Origin: Variovorax paradoxus
GTDB lineage: Bacteria; Pseudomonadota; Gammaproteobacteria; Burkholderiales; Burkholderiaceae_C
Assembly: GCF_022009635.1 (NCBI RefSeq)
Contig: NZ_CP091716.1
Coordinates: 1,875,001 to 1,939,000, forward strand
Length of the DNA stretch: 64,000 bases
Direction of reading: 5' to 3'
In this document: piece after piece, positions 50,945 to 59,132 of the stretch
How the letters are laid out: each line of letters opens with the position of its first letter
Numbering within the stretch: position 1 is the first letter of the stretch
Translations under genes and position numbers: made by a program
Notes under the pieces: generated by a model
Seen by the model: only the letters and a program-made list of their open reading frames with translations
Told to the model about the DNA's origin: nothing
Databases searched by the model: none

Positions 50945-53434
50945 TCACTTCCCAGGCGGGCGCAACGCGACATCGACGTGCGCGGTGGGTAACCCTTCAC
51001 GACTGCGCGCGGCAATCTGCCTGAAGCCGTCCTCGAGGTGCCGCACGAAGCGCGGCGTGTCGAAGTAGCCGCGGCGCGCCTCCTTGGCCGCGGCCAGCCG
51101 CGCGCGCAAGGCAGCGAGTTCGTCGGGGTGCGTGGCGTAGTGGATGGCCTTCTGCACGTACTCCGCGTGGTTCGTGGCCACCAGCTCCGGCAGCCCGATG
51201 GCGCCCAGCAGGCTGCCCGCCATGCGCGACACCATCGTCGAGCCCGTGAGCGCCAGCAGCGGAACGCCCGACCACAGCACGTCGTTCGCGGTGGCGCCGC
51301 TGCTGTAGGGGAAGGTGTCGATGAACAGGTCGGCCAGGCCGATGCGCGCCAGGTGCTGGTCGACCGGCATGCGCGGCGACACGATCAGGCGCTCGGCCGG
51401 CAGGCCGGCCTTTTCCCAGTGCGCGCGCAGGTTGCGCTCGAAGCCGTTCGGGCCTTGCGCGAGCCATAGCACTGAGTTCGGAATGCCCCGCACGATGCGG
51501 ACCCAGGCGTCGAAGGTTTCGGGCTGGATCTTGAAGGACTGCGAGAAATTGCACAGCACGAACGCGTCTTCCGGCAGGCCGTGCGCCTCGCGCGTGGCCT
51601 TGTGCGGGTTGACGGGGCGCTTCGTGTCGATCACCTGGAAGGTCTCGGGCAGGCGCAGCAGCTTCTCGGTGTAGCAGTCTTCCGTGCCCTGCGGCGAGAG
51701 AAAACCGTCGGACACCAGGTAGTCGTAGTTGGTAGAGCCGCTGGTGCCCATGTAGCCCAGCCACATGAGCTGCGCGGGCGCCGTGTGATAGGCCATGACC
51801 TGCGGCTTGGCGCCGCGCGTGTCGCCCGAGAGGTCGACCAGGATGTCGATCTCGTCCTCGCGGATGCGCTCGGCCATCTGCTGGATCGACTGGCCGTGCA
51901 TGTCCACGAAATGCTCCGCCGACGCCGCGATGCGCGCGCGCGCCGGGTGGCCGTCGTCCGGGCCGTAGGAGTACACGAAGACTTCGAAGTCCTTTCGGTC
52001 GTGCAGGCTGTAGAGCTCGGCCGTCAGGTGGGCCACCGGGTGGTTGCGGAAGTCGAACGAGTAGTAGCCCACGCGGATGCGCGGCGATGTGCGGCGCGCC
52101 CCGGCATCGGCAAAGGGCTTGATGGCCGTGTTCCTGTCGGCCAGCGTGGCGGAGCGCTGGGTCCAGTGCATCAGCCGGTGGGCGTCGTCGTAGTTCGACA
52201 TCAGGATGAACGACGACGCTGTCTGGTCGTCGACCGGATTGTCCAGGCGGGCCGCGATCTTCGCGCGCAGCTCGGGCACGCCCTCCCAGCGGGCGATGTG
52301 CGCCTTTTCGCCGAGCAGCCACACCATGGCCGGCATGAAGTCCGGGTCGTCGCGCAGGCACTGCTCGAACTCCGCGATGGCGGCCTCCGACTGCCCGGCC
52401 ATCACGTAGGTCACGCCGAGGTTGCAGCGCGCGAGCACCTGGCGCGGATGCAGTTCGAGGGCCTTCTTGAGCACCTCGATGGCCGCGTCGTAGCGGCCCT
52501 GGCGGAAGTTCGTCGCGCCGAGGTTGTTCAGCAGCGCTTCCTGTTCGGGCATCGACTCCAGCGCGAGCTTGTACAGCTCTTCCGATTCGTCGAAGCGCAT
52601 CGCCGCGCCCTCCAGCGCGGCGCAGACGCCGTAGAGCGCCGCCACCGCTTCGGGGTCCGACAGGGCCCTGGCCCGCACTTCGACTGTCGAATGGCGCATG
52701 GCGCGCTGCATCGGCGCGATGGCCTCTTCGTTGCGGCCGCAGGCGATCAGCGCGCGCGACAGCAGATAGGCCGCCTCGAAGTCGGGCGGATCGGTCTGGG
52801 CCTGCTCCAGCGAAGTCAGCGCGCCGGCCCAGTCCTTCTGGTGGGCGCGGATCTTCCCGATGTTCTTGTGGGCGGCGATGTAGCCGGAGTCCAGCTTCAG
52901 TGCCTGGCGGAACTGCTCGACAGCCTCTTCGAGGCGGTCCTGCTCCATGTCGATCGCGCCGGCGTTGTTCCATGCCGCGGGTGACTGAGGCGCCAGCCGC
53001 GTGGCCTCGCCGGCGGCTTCGCGTGCCTGGCGGAATTTTTTCTGCTGGCGGTAGACCGCCGACAGGTTCACATAGGCCTCGGGATAGTTCGGCAGCGCCT
53101 TGATCGCGCGGCGAAGGTCTTGCTGCGCTTCGGCCAGCAGGCCCATGTGCATGAAGATGGTTGCGCGCGTATTGAAATAGAAGTGGTGCGGCGACTTCGC
53201 GATCGCACGGTTCACGTAGTTCAGCGCCAGCTTCGGGCGGCCCTGCCGGTAGAGCGCCTCACCCGTGAGGTGCAGTGCGTCGGCGTGCTCGGGGAATTGC
53301 GACAGCAGGTTTTCGTAGATCCGCAGGGCTTCGGTGAAGCGGCCCATGCGGTGCTGCGTCAGCCCCTGTTCCAGAAGACGGCTTGCCTCATCGGCGGAGG
53401 CGGTGGGCGCGGGGGCGAGAGAAGGTGAGTTCAT
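50945..53434 (-). CDS. TPR protein with GT41 glycosyltransferase domain (SPINDLY/OGT type)
   Basis: An 829-residue cytosolic glycosyltransferase. The N-terminal half holds about nine or ten TPR units (for example ALRIYENLLSQFPEHADALH; AVEQFRQALKLDSGYIAAHK). From about residue 455 there is a complete GT41 domain with the OGT motifs RVGYYSFDFRNHPVAHL (active-site histidine), QLMWLGYMGTSGSTNYDY, NFSQSFKIQPETFDAW (UDP-binding Lys), NSVLWL and ATANDVLWSGVPLL. The family transfers GlcNAc, fucose or glucose to Ser/Thr or, in the HMW1C branch, Asn. It lies directly downstream of the giant adhesin gene on the same strand, which makes that protein a candidate substrate. Confidence 0.93.
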   Translation of the reverse strand: MNSPSLAPAPTASADEASRLLEQGLTQHRMGRFTEALRIYENLLSQFPEHADALHLTGEALYRQGRPKLALNYVNRAIAKSPHHFYFNTRATIFMHMGLLAEAQQDLRRAIKALPNYPEAYVNLSAVYRQQKKFRQAREAAGEATRLAPQSPAAWNNAGAIDMEQDRLEEAVEQFRQALKLDSGYIAAHKNIGKIRAHQKDWAGALTSLEQAQTDPPDFEAAYLLSRALIACGRNEEAIAPMQRAMRHSTVEVRARALSDPEAVAALYGVCAALEGAAMRFDESEELYKLALESMPEQEALLNNLGATNFRQGRYDAAIEVLKKALELHPRQVLARCNLGVTYVMAGQSEAAIAEFEQCLRDDPDFMPAMVWLLGEKAHIARWEGVPELRAKIAARLDNPVDDQTASSFILMSNYDDAHRLMHWTQRSATLADRNTAIKPFADAGARRTSPRIRVGYYSFDFRNHPVAHLTAELYSLHDRKDFEVFVYSYGPDDGHPARARIAASAEHFVDMHGQSIQQMAERIREDEIDILVDLSGDTRGAKPQVMAYHTAPAQLMWLGYMGTSGSTNYDYLVSDGFLSPQGTEDCYTEKLLRLPETFQVIDTKRPVNPHKATREAHGLPEDAFVLCNFSQSFKIQPETFDAWVRIVRGIPNSVLWLAQGPNGFERNLRAHWEKAGLPAERLIVSPRMPVDQHLARIGLADLFIDTFPYSSGATANDVLWSGVPLLALTGSTMVSRMAGSLLGAIGLPELVATNHAEYVQKAIHYATHPDELAALRARLAAAKEARRGYFDTPRFVRHLEDGFRQIAARSREGLPTAHVDVALRPPGK

Positions 53435-53493
53435 GAAGCCGTGGGTTGGACGGGTCAGAAGATCGGCCGCTGAAATTCCGGCCTGGAGGCATG

Positions 53494-53526
53494 AAAAAAG
53501 ACCGGCCACCCAGTATAGGTGGCCGG
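53494..53526 (-). terminator. Strong intrinsic terminator between the adhesin and glycosyltransferase genes
   Basis: Read on the minus strand, CCGGCCACC (53526-53518) pairs perfectly with GGTGGCCGG (53510-53502) around a 7-nt loop, followed by TC and TTTTTT. It would end most adhesin transcripts before the glycosyltransferase gene, so that gene needs read-through or its own promoter. Confidence 0.85.
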
Positions 53527-53592
53527 CCTCGTGTTGTAACCGTTGGCAACCCCCGGCAGCGCACAGGCGCCGCCCGGGGATCGCCGCGTGGA

Positions 53593-56500
53593 TCACCAGG
53601 ACCAGGAAGCGCCGACCCCGCCGCCGACCTTGCCGCTCTGGCCGGTGCCGAGGTTGACCTTGATCTGCGACGCCTCGCCGAGGCGGAAGCTGATCGCGGC
53701 CGCAATCGCCGAGCGGCCGTCGTAGGAGCCGACGCCCACGCCCACGCCGAACTGCTTGCCCGCTTCCAGGGCCGGCACCGAGGCCGCGGCCATCGCGATG
53801 GCCGCGCCGGTGCTGCCGACCTTGCGCGCGTCCTGCACTTCGCTGCGCACCTGGTTCAGCTGTTGCATGTTGGCTGCGTCCGTCGGCAGGATGCCTGGGG
53901 CCACGTTCTGCACGCGGCCGTTCGCCACCACGCCGTTGCCCGCCGTGATCGTGCCGCCGGCGTTCACGTTGCCCGTCACGTTGACCGTGCCGGCATTCAG
54001 CGTCGTGACGTTGCCCGTCACCGCGTTGATCGTCGTGATGTTGCCGGTCTGCGTGTTGAGCACCGTGATGTTGCCGTTGGCCGCGGTGATCGTCTGGAAG
54101 TTGCCGGTGGTCGCGTTCACCGTGCCGGCATTGACCGTGCTCGCGTTCACCGTCGTTGCGCTCACCGTGTTGGCGGTCAGTGCGTTGATGGTGGCGCTGG
54201 CCGCCGTCAGGTTGGTGGTGCTGACGTTGGTCGAGTTCAGCGTGTTGATCGTGCCGTGGCCCGCCGACAGGTTGGCCGTCGTGATGTTGGTCGACGTCAG
54301 GTTGTTGATCGTGCCGTTGGCGGTCGTCAGGTTGTTGGTGCTGACGTTGGTCGCGCTCAACGTGTTGATCGTGCCGTTGTTTGCGGTCAGGTTCGTGGTG
54401 CTGACGTTCGTGGCGTTCAGCGTGTTGACCGTACCGTTGCTCGCCGACAGGTTCGTCGTCGTGACGTTGGTAGCGCTCAACGTGTTGATCGTGCCCGCGG
54501 TCGCCGACAGGTTGGATGTCGTGACGTTGGTCGCGTTCAGGGTGTTGATCGTGCCGTTGCTGGCCGTCAGGTTGGTGGTGCTGACGTTGGTGGCGTTCAG
54601 CGTATTGACCGTGCCGTTGCTTGCCGACAGGTTCGTCGTCGTGATGTCGGTGGCGTTCAGCGTGTTGATGGTGCCGCTGCTGGCCGTCAGGTTCGTCGTG
54701 CTGACGTTCGTGGCATTCAGCGTATTGACCGTACCGTTGCTTGCCGACAGGTTCGTCGTCGTGATGTCGGTGGCGTTCAGCGTGTTGATGGTGCCGCTGC
54801 TGGCCGTCAGGTTCGTCGTGCTGACGTTCGTGGCATTCAGCGTATTGACCGTACCGTTGCTTGCCGACAGGTTCGTCGTCGTGATGTCGGTGGCGTTCAG
54901 CGTGTTGATGGTGCCGCTGCTGGCCGTCAGGTTGGTGGTGCTGACGTTGGTGGCATTCAACGTATTGACCGTACCGTTGCTCGCCGACAGGTTGGTCGTC
55001 GTGATGTCGGTGGCGTTCAGCGTGTTGATGGTGCCGTTGCTGGCCGTCAGGTTGGTGGTGCTGACGTTGGTGGCATTCAACGTGTTGACCGTGCCGTTGC
55101 TTGCCGACAGGTTCGTCGTCGTGATGTCGGTGGCGTTCAGCGTGTTGACCGTGCCCGTGGTCGCCGACAGGCTGGACGTCGTGACGTTGGTCGCGTTCAG
55201 CGTGTTGATGGTGCCGTTGCTGGCGGTCAGATCGGTCGTGCTGACATTGGTCGCGTTCAGCGTGTTGACCGTGCCCGTGGTCGCCGACAGGCTGGACGTC
55301 GTGACGTTGGTGGCGTTCAGCGTATTGATGGTGCCGTTGCTGGCGGTCAGGGCCGTCGTGCTGACGTTGGTCGCGTTCAGCGTGTTGACCGTACCGGTGG
55401 TCGCCGACAGGCTGGACGTCGTGACATTGGTCGCGTTCAGCGTATTGATGGTGCCGTTGCTGGCCGTCAGGTCCGTCGTGCTGACGTTGGTGGCGTTCAG
55501 CGTGTTGACCGTGCCCGTGGTCGCCGACAGGTTGGATGTCGTGACGTTGGTCGCGTTCAGCGTATTGATGGTGCCGTTGCCGGCGGTCAGATCGGTCGTG
55601 CTGACATTGGTGGCGTTCAACGTGTTGACTGTGCCAGTGGTTGCCGACAGGCTGGACGTCGTGACGTTGGTCGCGTTCAACGTATTGATGGTGCCGTTGC
55701 TGGCGGTCAGGGCCGTCGTGCTGACATTGGTCGCGTTCAGCGTGTTGACCGTACCCGTGGTCGCCGACAGGCTGGACGTCGTGACGTTGGTCGCGTTCAG
55801 CGTGTTGATGGTGCCGTTGCCGGCGGTCAGATCGGTCGTGCTGACATTGGTGGCGTTCAACGTGTTGACCGTGCCGGTGGTCGCCGACAGGCTGGACGTC
55901 GTGACGTTGGTCGCGTTCAGCGTGTTGATGGTGCCGTTGCTGGCGGTCAAGTCCGTCGTGCTGACATTGGTAGCGTTCAGCGTGTTGACCGTACCGGTGG
56001 TCGCCGACAGGCTGGACGTCGTGACGGTGGTCGCGTTCAACGTATTGATGGTGCCGTTGCTGGCGGTCAGGGCCGTCGTGCTGACATTGGTCGCGTTCAG
56101 CGTGTTGACCGTACCCGTGGTCGCCGACAGGCTGGACGTCGTGACGTTGGTCGCGTTCAGCGTGTTGATGGTGCCGCTGCTGGCGGTCAGATCGGTCGTG
56201 CTGACATTGGTGGCGTTCAGCGTGTTGACCGTACCGGTGGTCGCCGACAGGCTGGACGTCGTGACGTTGGTGGCGTTCAGCGTATTGATGGTGCCGTTGC
56301 TGGCCGTCAGGTCCGTCGTGCTGACGTTGGTGGCGTTCAGCGTGTTGACCGTGCCCGTGGTCGCCGACAGGTTGGATGTCGTGACGTTGGTCGCGTTCAG
56401 CGTATTGATGGTGCCGTTGCCGGCGGTCAGATCGGTCGTGCTGACATTGGTAGCGTTCAGCGTGTTGACCGTACCGGTGGTCGCCGACAGGCTGGACGTC

Positions 56501-57555
56501 GTGACGTTGGTCGCGTTCAGCGTATTGATGGTGCCGTTGCCGGCGGTCAGATCGGTCGTGCTGACATTGGTGGCGTTCAGCGTGTTGACCGTACCGGTGG
56601 TCGCCGACAGGCTGGACGTCGTGACGTTGGTCGCGTTCAGCGTATTGATGGTGCCGTTGCTGGCGGTCAGATCGGTCGTGCTGACATTGGTGGCGTTCAG
56701 CGTGTTGACCGTACCGGTGGTCGCCGACAGGCTGGACGTCGTGACGTTGGTCGCGTTCAGCGTATTGATGGTGCCGTTGCCGGCGGTCAGATCGGTCGTG
56801 CTGACATTGGTGGCGTTCAGCGTGTTGACCGTACCGGTGGTCGCCGACAGGCTGGACGTCGTGACGTTGGTCGCGTTCAGCGTATTGATGGTGCCGTTGC
56901 TGGCCGTCAGGGCCGTCGTGCTGACGTTGGTGGCGTTCAGCGTGTTGACCGTACCCGTGGTCGCCGACAGGTTGGACGTCGTGGTGTTCGTCGCGTTGAT
57001 GGTGCCGGCAGTGAGCGTGCCGGTACTGATGCTGGTCGACGTGAGACTGGTGATCGTGCCTGTCGCGGCGGTCAGCACGTTGGCGCCGAGGGTGCCGGTG
57101 AAGGTTCCGTTGGTTGCCTGGACACCGTTGGCCGTCACGGTGCCGGTGATGTTGGCGCTGCCTGCCGTCAGGGCCGCGATGTTGGCGCCGGCCGCGGTCA
57201 CGTTGCCGGTGACGTCGACGCTGCCGGCGGAAACGGTGGCAGACGTGATGCTTGACGCGCTGAGCGTATTGATGGTGCCGGTGTTGGCGGTGATGGTGCC
57301 CGCGCTGATGCTGCCGGCAGTCAGGGAGGTCGTACTCACGCCCTGGGGCGCGTTCAGCAGGCCACCGGTGTTGGTTGCGTTGCCACCGTTATTGATCCGG
57401 ATGGGGTCGCCCCCGATCGTCACTGCCTGCGCGTACGCCACTGGCAGCGTCATTACATATCCCGCCCCCACCAATACCGAGGCAAGCAGGTGGCTGATGC
57501 CCGTGCTGCGCGTGCCGGAAGACGAACGTTTGGAAGAGCGCTTGGGTGTAGTCAT
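53593..57555 (-). CDS. Giant repetitive trimeric autotransporter adhesin (YadA-type anchor)
   Basis: A 1320-residue surface protein. It has a long basic extended signal region (KRSSKRSSSGTRSTGISHLL) and a hydrophobic core ending near PVAYAQA. A beta-rich GTITA-type head region spans about residues 45-190. About 47 tandem 20-residue repeats (about 190-1130) follow the 10-residue pattern xxxLxA(S/T)NxT, for example TTNLSASNGT VNTLNATNVS. The C-terminus is a YadA-like neck and beta-barrel anchor: GILPTDAANMQQLNQVRSEV, AIAMAAASVPALEAGKQFGVGVG, and a terminal GASWSW. AAGGAAAAAGG precedes the ATG. Repeats are Thr/Asn/Ser rich with 2-4 N-X-S/T sequons each. Charged residues are scarce. Likely forms a trimeric adhesive fibre. 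Confidence 0.88.
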   Translation of the reverse strand: MTTPKRSSKRSSSGTRSTGISHLLASVLVGAGYVMTLPVAYAQAVTIGGDPIRINNGGNATNTGGLLNAPQGVSTTSLTAGSISAGTITANTGTINTLSASSITSATVSAGSVDVTGNVTAAGANIAALTAGSANITGTVTANGVQATNGTFTGTLGANVLTAATGTITSLTSTSISTGTLTAGTINATNTTTSNLSATTGTVNTLNATNVSTTALTASNGTINTLNATNVTTSSLSATTGTVNTLNATNVSTTDLTAGNGTINTLNATNVTTSSLSATTGTVNTLNATNVSTTDLTASNGTINTLNATNVTTSSLSATTGTVNTLNATNVSTTDLTAGNGTINTLNATNVTTSSLSATTGTVNTLNATNVSTTDLTAGNGTINTLNATNVTTSNLSATTGTVNTLNATNVSTTDLTASNGTINTLNATNVTTSSLSATTGTVNTLNATNVSTTDLTASSGTINTLNATNVTTSSLSATTGTVNTLNATNVSTTALTASNGTINTLNATTVTTSSLSATTGTVNTLNATNVSTTDLTASNGTINTLNATNVTTSSLSATTGTVNTLNATNVSTTDLTAGNGTINTLNATNVTTSSLSATTGTVNTLNATNVSTTALTASNGTINTLNATNVTTSSLSATTGTVNTLNATNVSTTDLTAGNGTINTLNATNVTTSNLSATTGTVNTLNATNVSTTDLTASNGTINTLNATNVTTSSLSATTGTVNTLNATNVSTTALTASNGTINTLNATNVTTSSLSATTGTVNTLNATNVSTTDLTASNGTINTLNATNVTTSSLSATTGTVNTLNATDITTTNLSASNGTVNTLNATNVSTTNLTASNGTINTLNATDITTTNLSASNGTVNTLNATNVSTTNLTASSGTINTLNATDITTTNLSASNGTVNTLNATNVSTTNLTASSGTINTLNATDITTTNLSASNGTVNTLNATNVSTTNLTASSGTINTLNATDITTTNLSASNGTVNTLNATNVSTTNLTASNGTINTLNATNVTTSNLSATAGTINTLSATNVTTTNLSASNGTVNTLNATNVSTTNLTANNGTINTLSATNVSTNNLTTANGTINNLTSTNITTANLSAGHGTINTLNSTNVSTTNLTAASATINALTANTVSATTVNASTVNAGTVNATTGNFQTITAANGNITVLNTQTGNITTINAVTGNVTTLNAGTVNVTGNVNAGGTITAGNGVVANGRVQNVAPGILPTDAANMQQLNQVRSEVQDARKVGSTGAAIAMAAASVPALEAGKQFGVGVGVGSYDGRSAIAAAISFRLGEASQIKVNLGTGQSGKVGGGVGASWSW
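54181..57000 (-). repeat. Array of about 47 in-frame 60-bp tandem repeats
   Basis: The unit length is exactly 60 bp with no indel across 2.8 kb. Units alternate between two types, giving a 120-bp (40-residue) higher-order period. In coding order: about 31 units of an SSLSATTGTVNTLNATNVST / DLTASNGTINTLNATNVTT type (57000-55141), then 10 units of an NLSASNGT / NLTASSGT type (55140-54541), then six more diverged units (54540-54181). Near identity between neighbours indicates recent duplication or gene conversion. Confidence 0.92.
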
Positions 57556-58171
57556 TTGGACCTTTTTCCTTGATGTATCGATGGCGACTTCCGGGCTCCC
57601 AGAGTCCCTTGTCGCGTGAAAGCAGGGTCGGGTTTCATTGCGTTACCCGGTGCAACCGATGCTAGGAATCGAGGTACTTGCTGAACATCACCGGGATCCG
57701 TAGTTCTGCGGTCCCGCGAGCGCTTCGATGCGTGTTCGAAAAAAAGTGGAGAGGTCCGCAAAGCCAATGCCCATGCGGCTTCGCGGGCATCACATGAATC
57801 CGTGGGCCATGCGTCGACACGCGATGTCGAGCGCGTTTCGTGTTGCGCGGTGCTACGTAACGTGCGCTCAAAACGCCACGTAACAACCGCGCGAAAACGA
57901 CCTTTTCAGAGCCCTCTCAAGACCGCGTTGCACGGTCCGTTTGCGTCAATTTCTTCAATGAAATCAAAGTACTACAGGCAATGGCATGCCTGTTCGCACG
58001 GTGCTTTTTCGCGCAGGCATCGTTCCTGCGACATCTGAAACGAAAGACAACATTTCGAAGCTACCCGCAGGTAGCAATGAGCAAGAGGGGATGTCGCGTG
58101 GTCAATCTGTTTTCGAGCTTTGCCAATGCCTACATGGACACGGTTTTCCGTGTCGCCAGGGGAGTGCGGTC
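57556..58171. promoter_or_regulatory. 616-bp divergent intergenic region between adhesin and response regulator
   Basis: No convincing gene: the short reading frames here lack ribosome sites and family features. It must hold the promoters of both divergent genes, but I found no strong sigma-70 match. On the regulator side are three perfect inverted repeats: ATGCCTG 57986-57992 / CAGGCAT 58014-58020, GCTACC 58060-58065 / GGTAGC 58070-58075, and GACACGG 58137-58143 / CCGTGTC 58148-58154. A direct repeat of ACGTAAC lies near 57855 and 57879. Confidence 0.55.
58137..58154 (+). promoter_or_regulatory. Stem-loop just upstream of the response regulator ribosome site
   Basis: GACACGG-TTTT-CCGTGTC, a perfect 7-bp stem with a 4-nt loop. 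It ends 3 nt before the AGGGGAG Shine-Dalgarno (58158-58164) of the gene starting at 58172. Such a position could affect ribosome access or mRNA stability. Confidence 0.5.
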
Positions 58172-58942
58172 ATGGAAATGAATATGAGTGTCCGTTGCCA
58201 ACCCGTGCGGCCGATGCCGTCGGTTGCGCAGATGTATGGCGGTGTCTTCCATGCCGCGCTGATCGTCGCGGACGATCTTGCGGTCGCCGATCGCATGCGT
58301 CGCATCCTGGCCGAGCTCGCGCCGCGCCGCCGCATCGTGGTGGCGTCGAGCCGCGCCGAAGCCTGCAACCTGCTGGCCGCGCTGCCGTATGACCTCGCCC
58401 TGGTCGATATGCGGCTGCCGTCGAACGAAGGCATCTCGCTGCTTCATCATGTGCGCCAGAACTACCCGGGCATCGAAAGCGTCGGCATGTCCGATATCGA
58501 CGACCAGGAACTGGTGGGCGCCGCGATTGCCGCGGGCGCCATCGGCTATCTGCTGACGGAAGCGGACGACATCGAGCTTGCCTATCTGCTGCGTTCGGTG
58601 GAACGCGGCGGCGCGCCGATGGACTCGCGCATCGCGCGGCGCATACTGAGTTCGATCGCCGCGTCCGCCAAGGCGCGCACGATCGAGCCGATCCGCGTGC
58701 AGGAGCCGCAGCAAGACGAGCCCGTGTCGGCCACGAAGCTGCCGCGCGGCCTGCTGTCGCCCAGGGAGCTCAAGGTGCTGCGGCTGATTGCGCAGGGCTG
58801 GAGCAACCGGCAGATCGCGGAAGCGGTCTATCTGTCGGTCAACACCATCGAGTTTCATGCCAAGAGCATCTACCGCAAGCTGTCCGTCAAGTCGCGGACC
58901 CAGGCGGTTCATGAGGCGATGCAGCACGGTCTTCTGAACTGA
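58172..58942 (+). CDS. LuxR/FixJ-type response regulator with atypical receiver
   Basis: A 256-residue two-domain regulator. The receiver (about 25-145) has the acidic pair in IVADD and a phospho-acceptor-type aspartate in LALVDMRLPS. However, the conserved lysine of the GYLLK motif is threonine here (GYLLTEADD), so phosphorylation signalling may be altered. The C-terminal helix-turn-helix is a standard GerE domain: LSPRELKVLRLIAQGWSNRQIAEAVYLSVNTIEFHAKSIYRKL (abridged by motif). Start ATG at 58172 with AGGGGAG upstream; longer in-frame starts lack this. No histidine kinase gene is adjacent. It is divergent from the adhesin gene and is its likely local regulator. Confidence 0.88.
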   Translation: MEMNMSVRCQPVRPMPSVAQMYGGVFHAALIVADDLAVADRMRRILAELAPRRRIVVASSRAEACNLLAALPYDLALVDMRLPSNEGISLLHHVRQNYPGIESVGMSDIDDQELVGAAIAAGAIGYLLTEADDIELAYLLRSVERGGAPMDSRIARRILSSIAASAKARTIEPIRVQEPQQDEPVSATKLPRGLLSPRELKVLRLIAQGWSNRQIAEAVYLSVNTIEFHAKSIYRKLSVKSRTQAVHEAMQHGLLN

Positions 58943-59002
58943 AGACGGCATCGGGGACAACCCTTGTCGCCAGGCGCCGCGCCGCCCTGCGCGCGCCTTG
59001 CA

Positions 59003-59020
59003 GCCCGCCTGCAGGCGGGC
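59003..59020. promoter_or_regulatory. Perfect 18-bp GC-rich palindrome upstream of petA
   Basis: GCCCGCCTGCAGGCGGGC, 60 bp after the response regulator stop and 18 bp upstream of the presumed petA -35 box. It could be a T-less terminator hairpin for the regulator gene or an operator for petABC. No T-tract follows. Confidence 0.5.
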
Positions 59021-59037
59021 CGGACGCAATTCGGCCG

Positions 59038-59067
59038 TTGAATTCTCCCCCAGCGCCCCGCTACAAT
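59038..59067 (+). promoter_or_regulatory. Candidate sigma-70 promoter of petABC
   Basis: TTGAAT (59038-59043) and TACAAT (59062-59067) with an 18-bp spacer, 65 bp upstream of the petA ATG. The -10 match is good; the -35 is moderate. Confidence 0.5.
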
Positions 59068-59132
59068 CGCTGGTTGACCCTGTTCAAGCCAAGGGTTGGC
59101 CCTGCTCCAGCGAAGAAGACAAGAGGATCCCC

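Noticed and set aside
54181..57000. Regular repeats considered as a CRISPR array
   Set aside because: Units are 60 bp head-to-tail with no unique spacers, and translate in frame; no cas genes are present.
53446..57255. A 1269-residue open frame on the plus strand, opposite the adhesin
   Set aside because: It is the antisense reading of the 60-bp repeats. Because the unit is a multiple of 3 and contains no stop in several frames, long open frames arise automatically. It has no ribosome site, signal peptide or family motif, and its product is an Arg/Asp/Gly-rich monotone.
53756..57619. A second plus-strand frame of 1287 residues over the same repeats (VVLTLVAFSVLTVP pattern)
   Set aside because: Same artefact in another frame. 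The minus-strand reading is the real one because it has a signal peptide, a Shine-Dalgarno and a YadA-type anchor.
57556..58171. Short open frames in the adhesin-regulator intergenic region, including a 66-residue one at 57981-58181
   Set aside because: No ribosome sites or recognisable features. The 66-residue frame overlaps the regulator start and the stem-loops.
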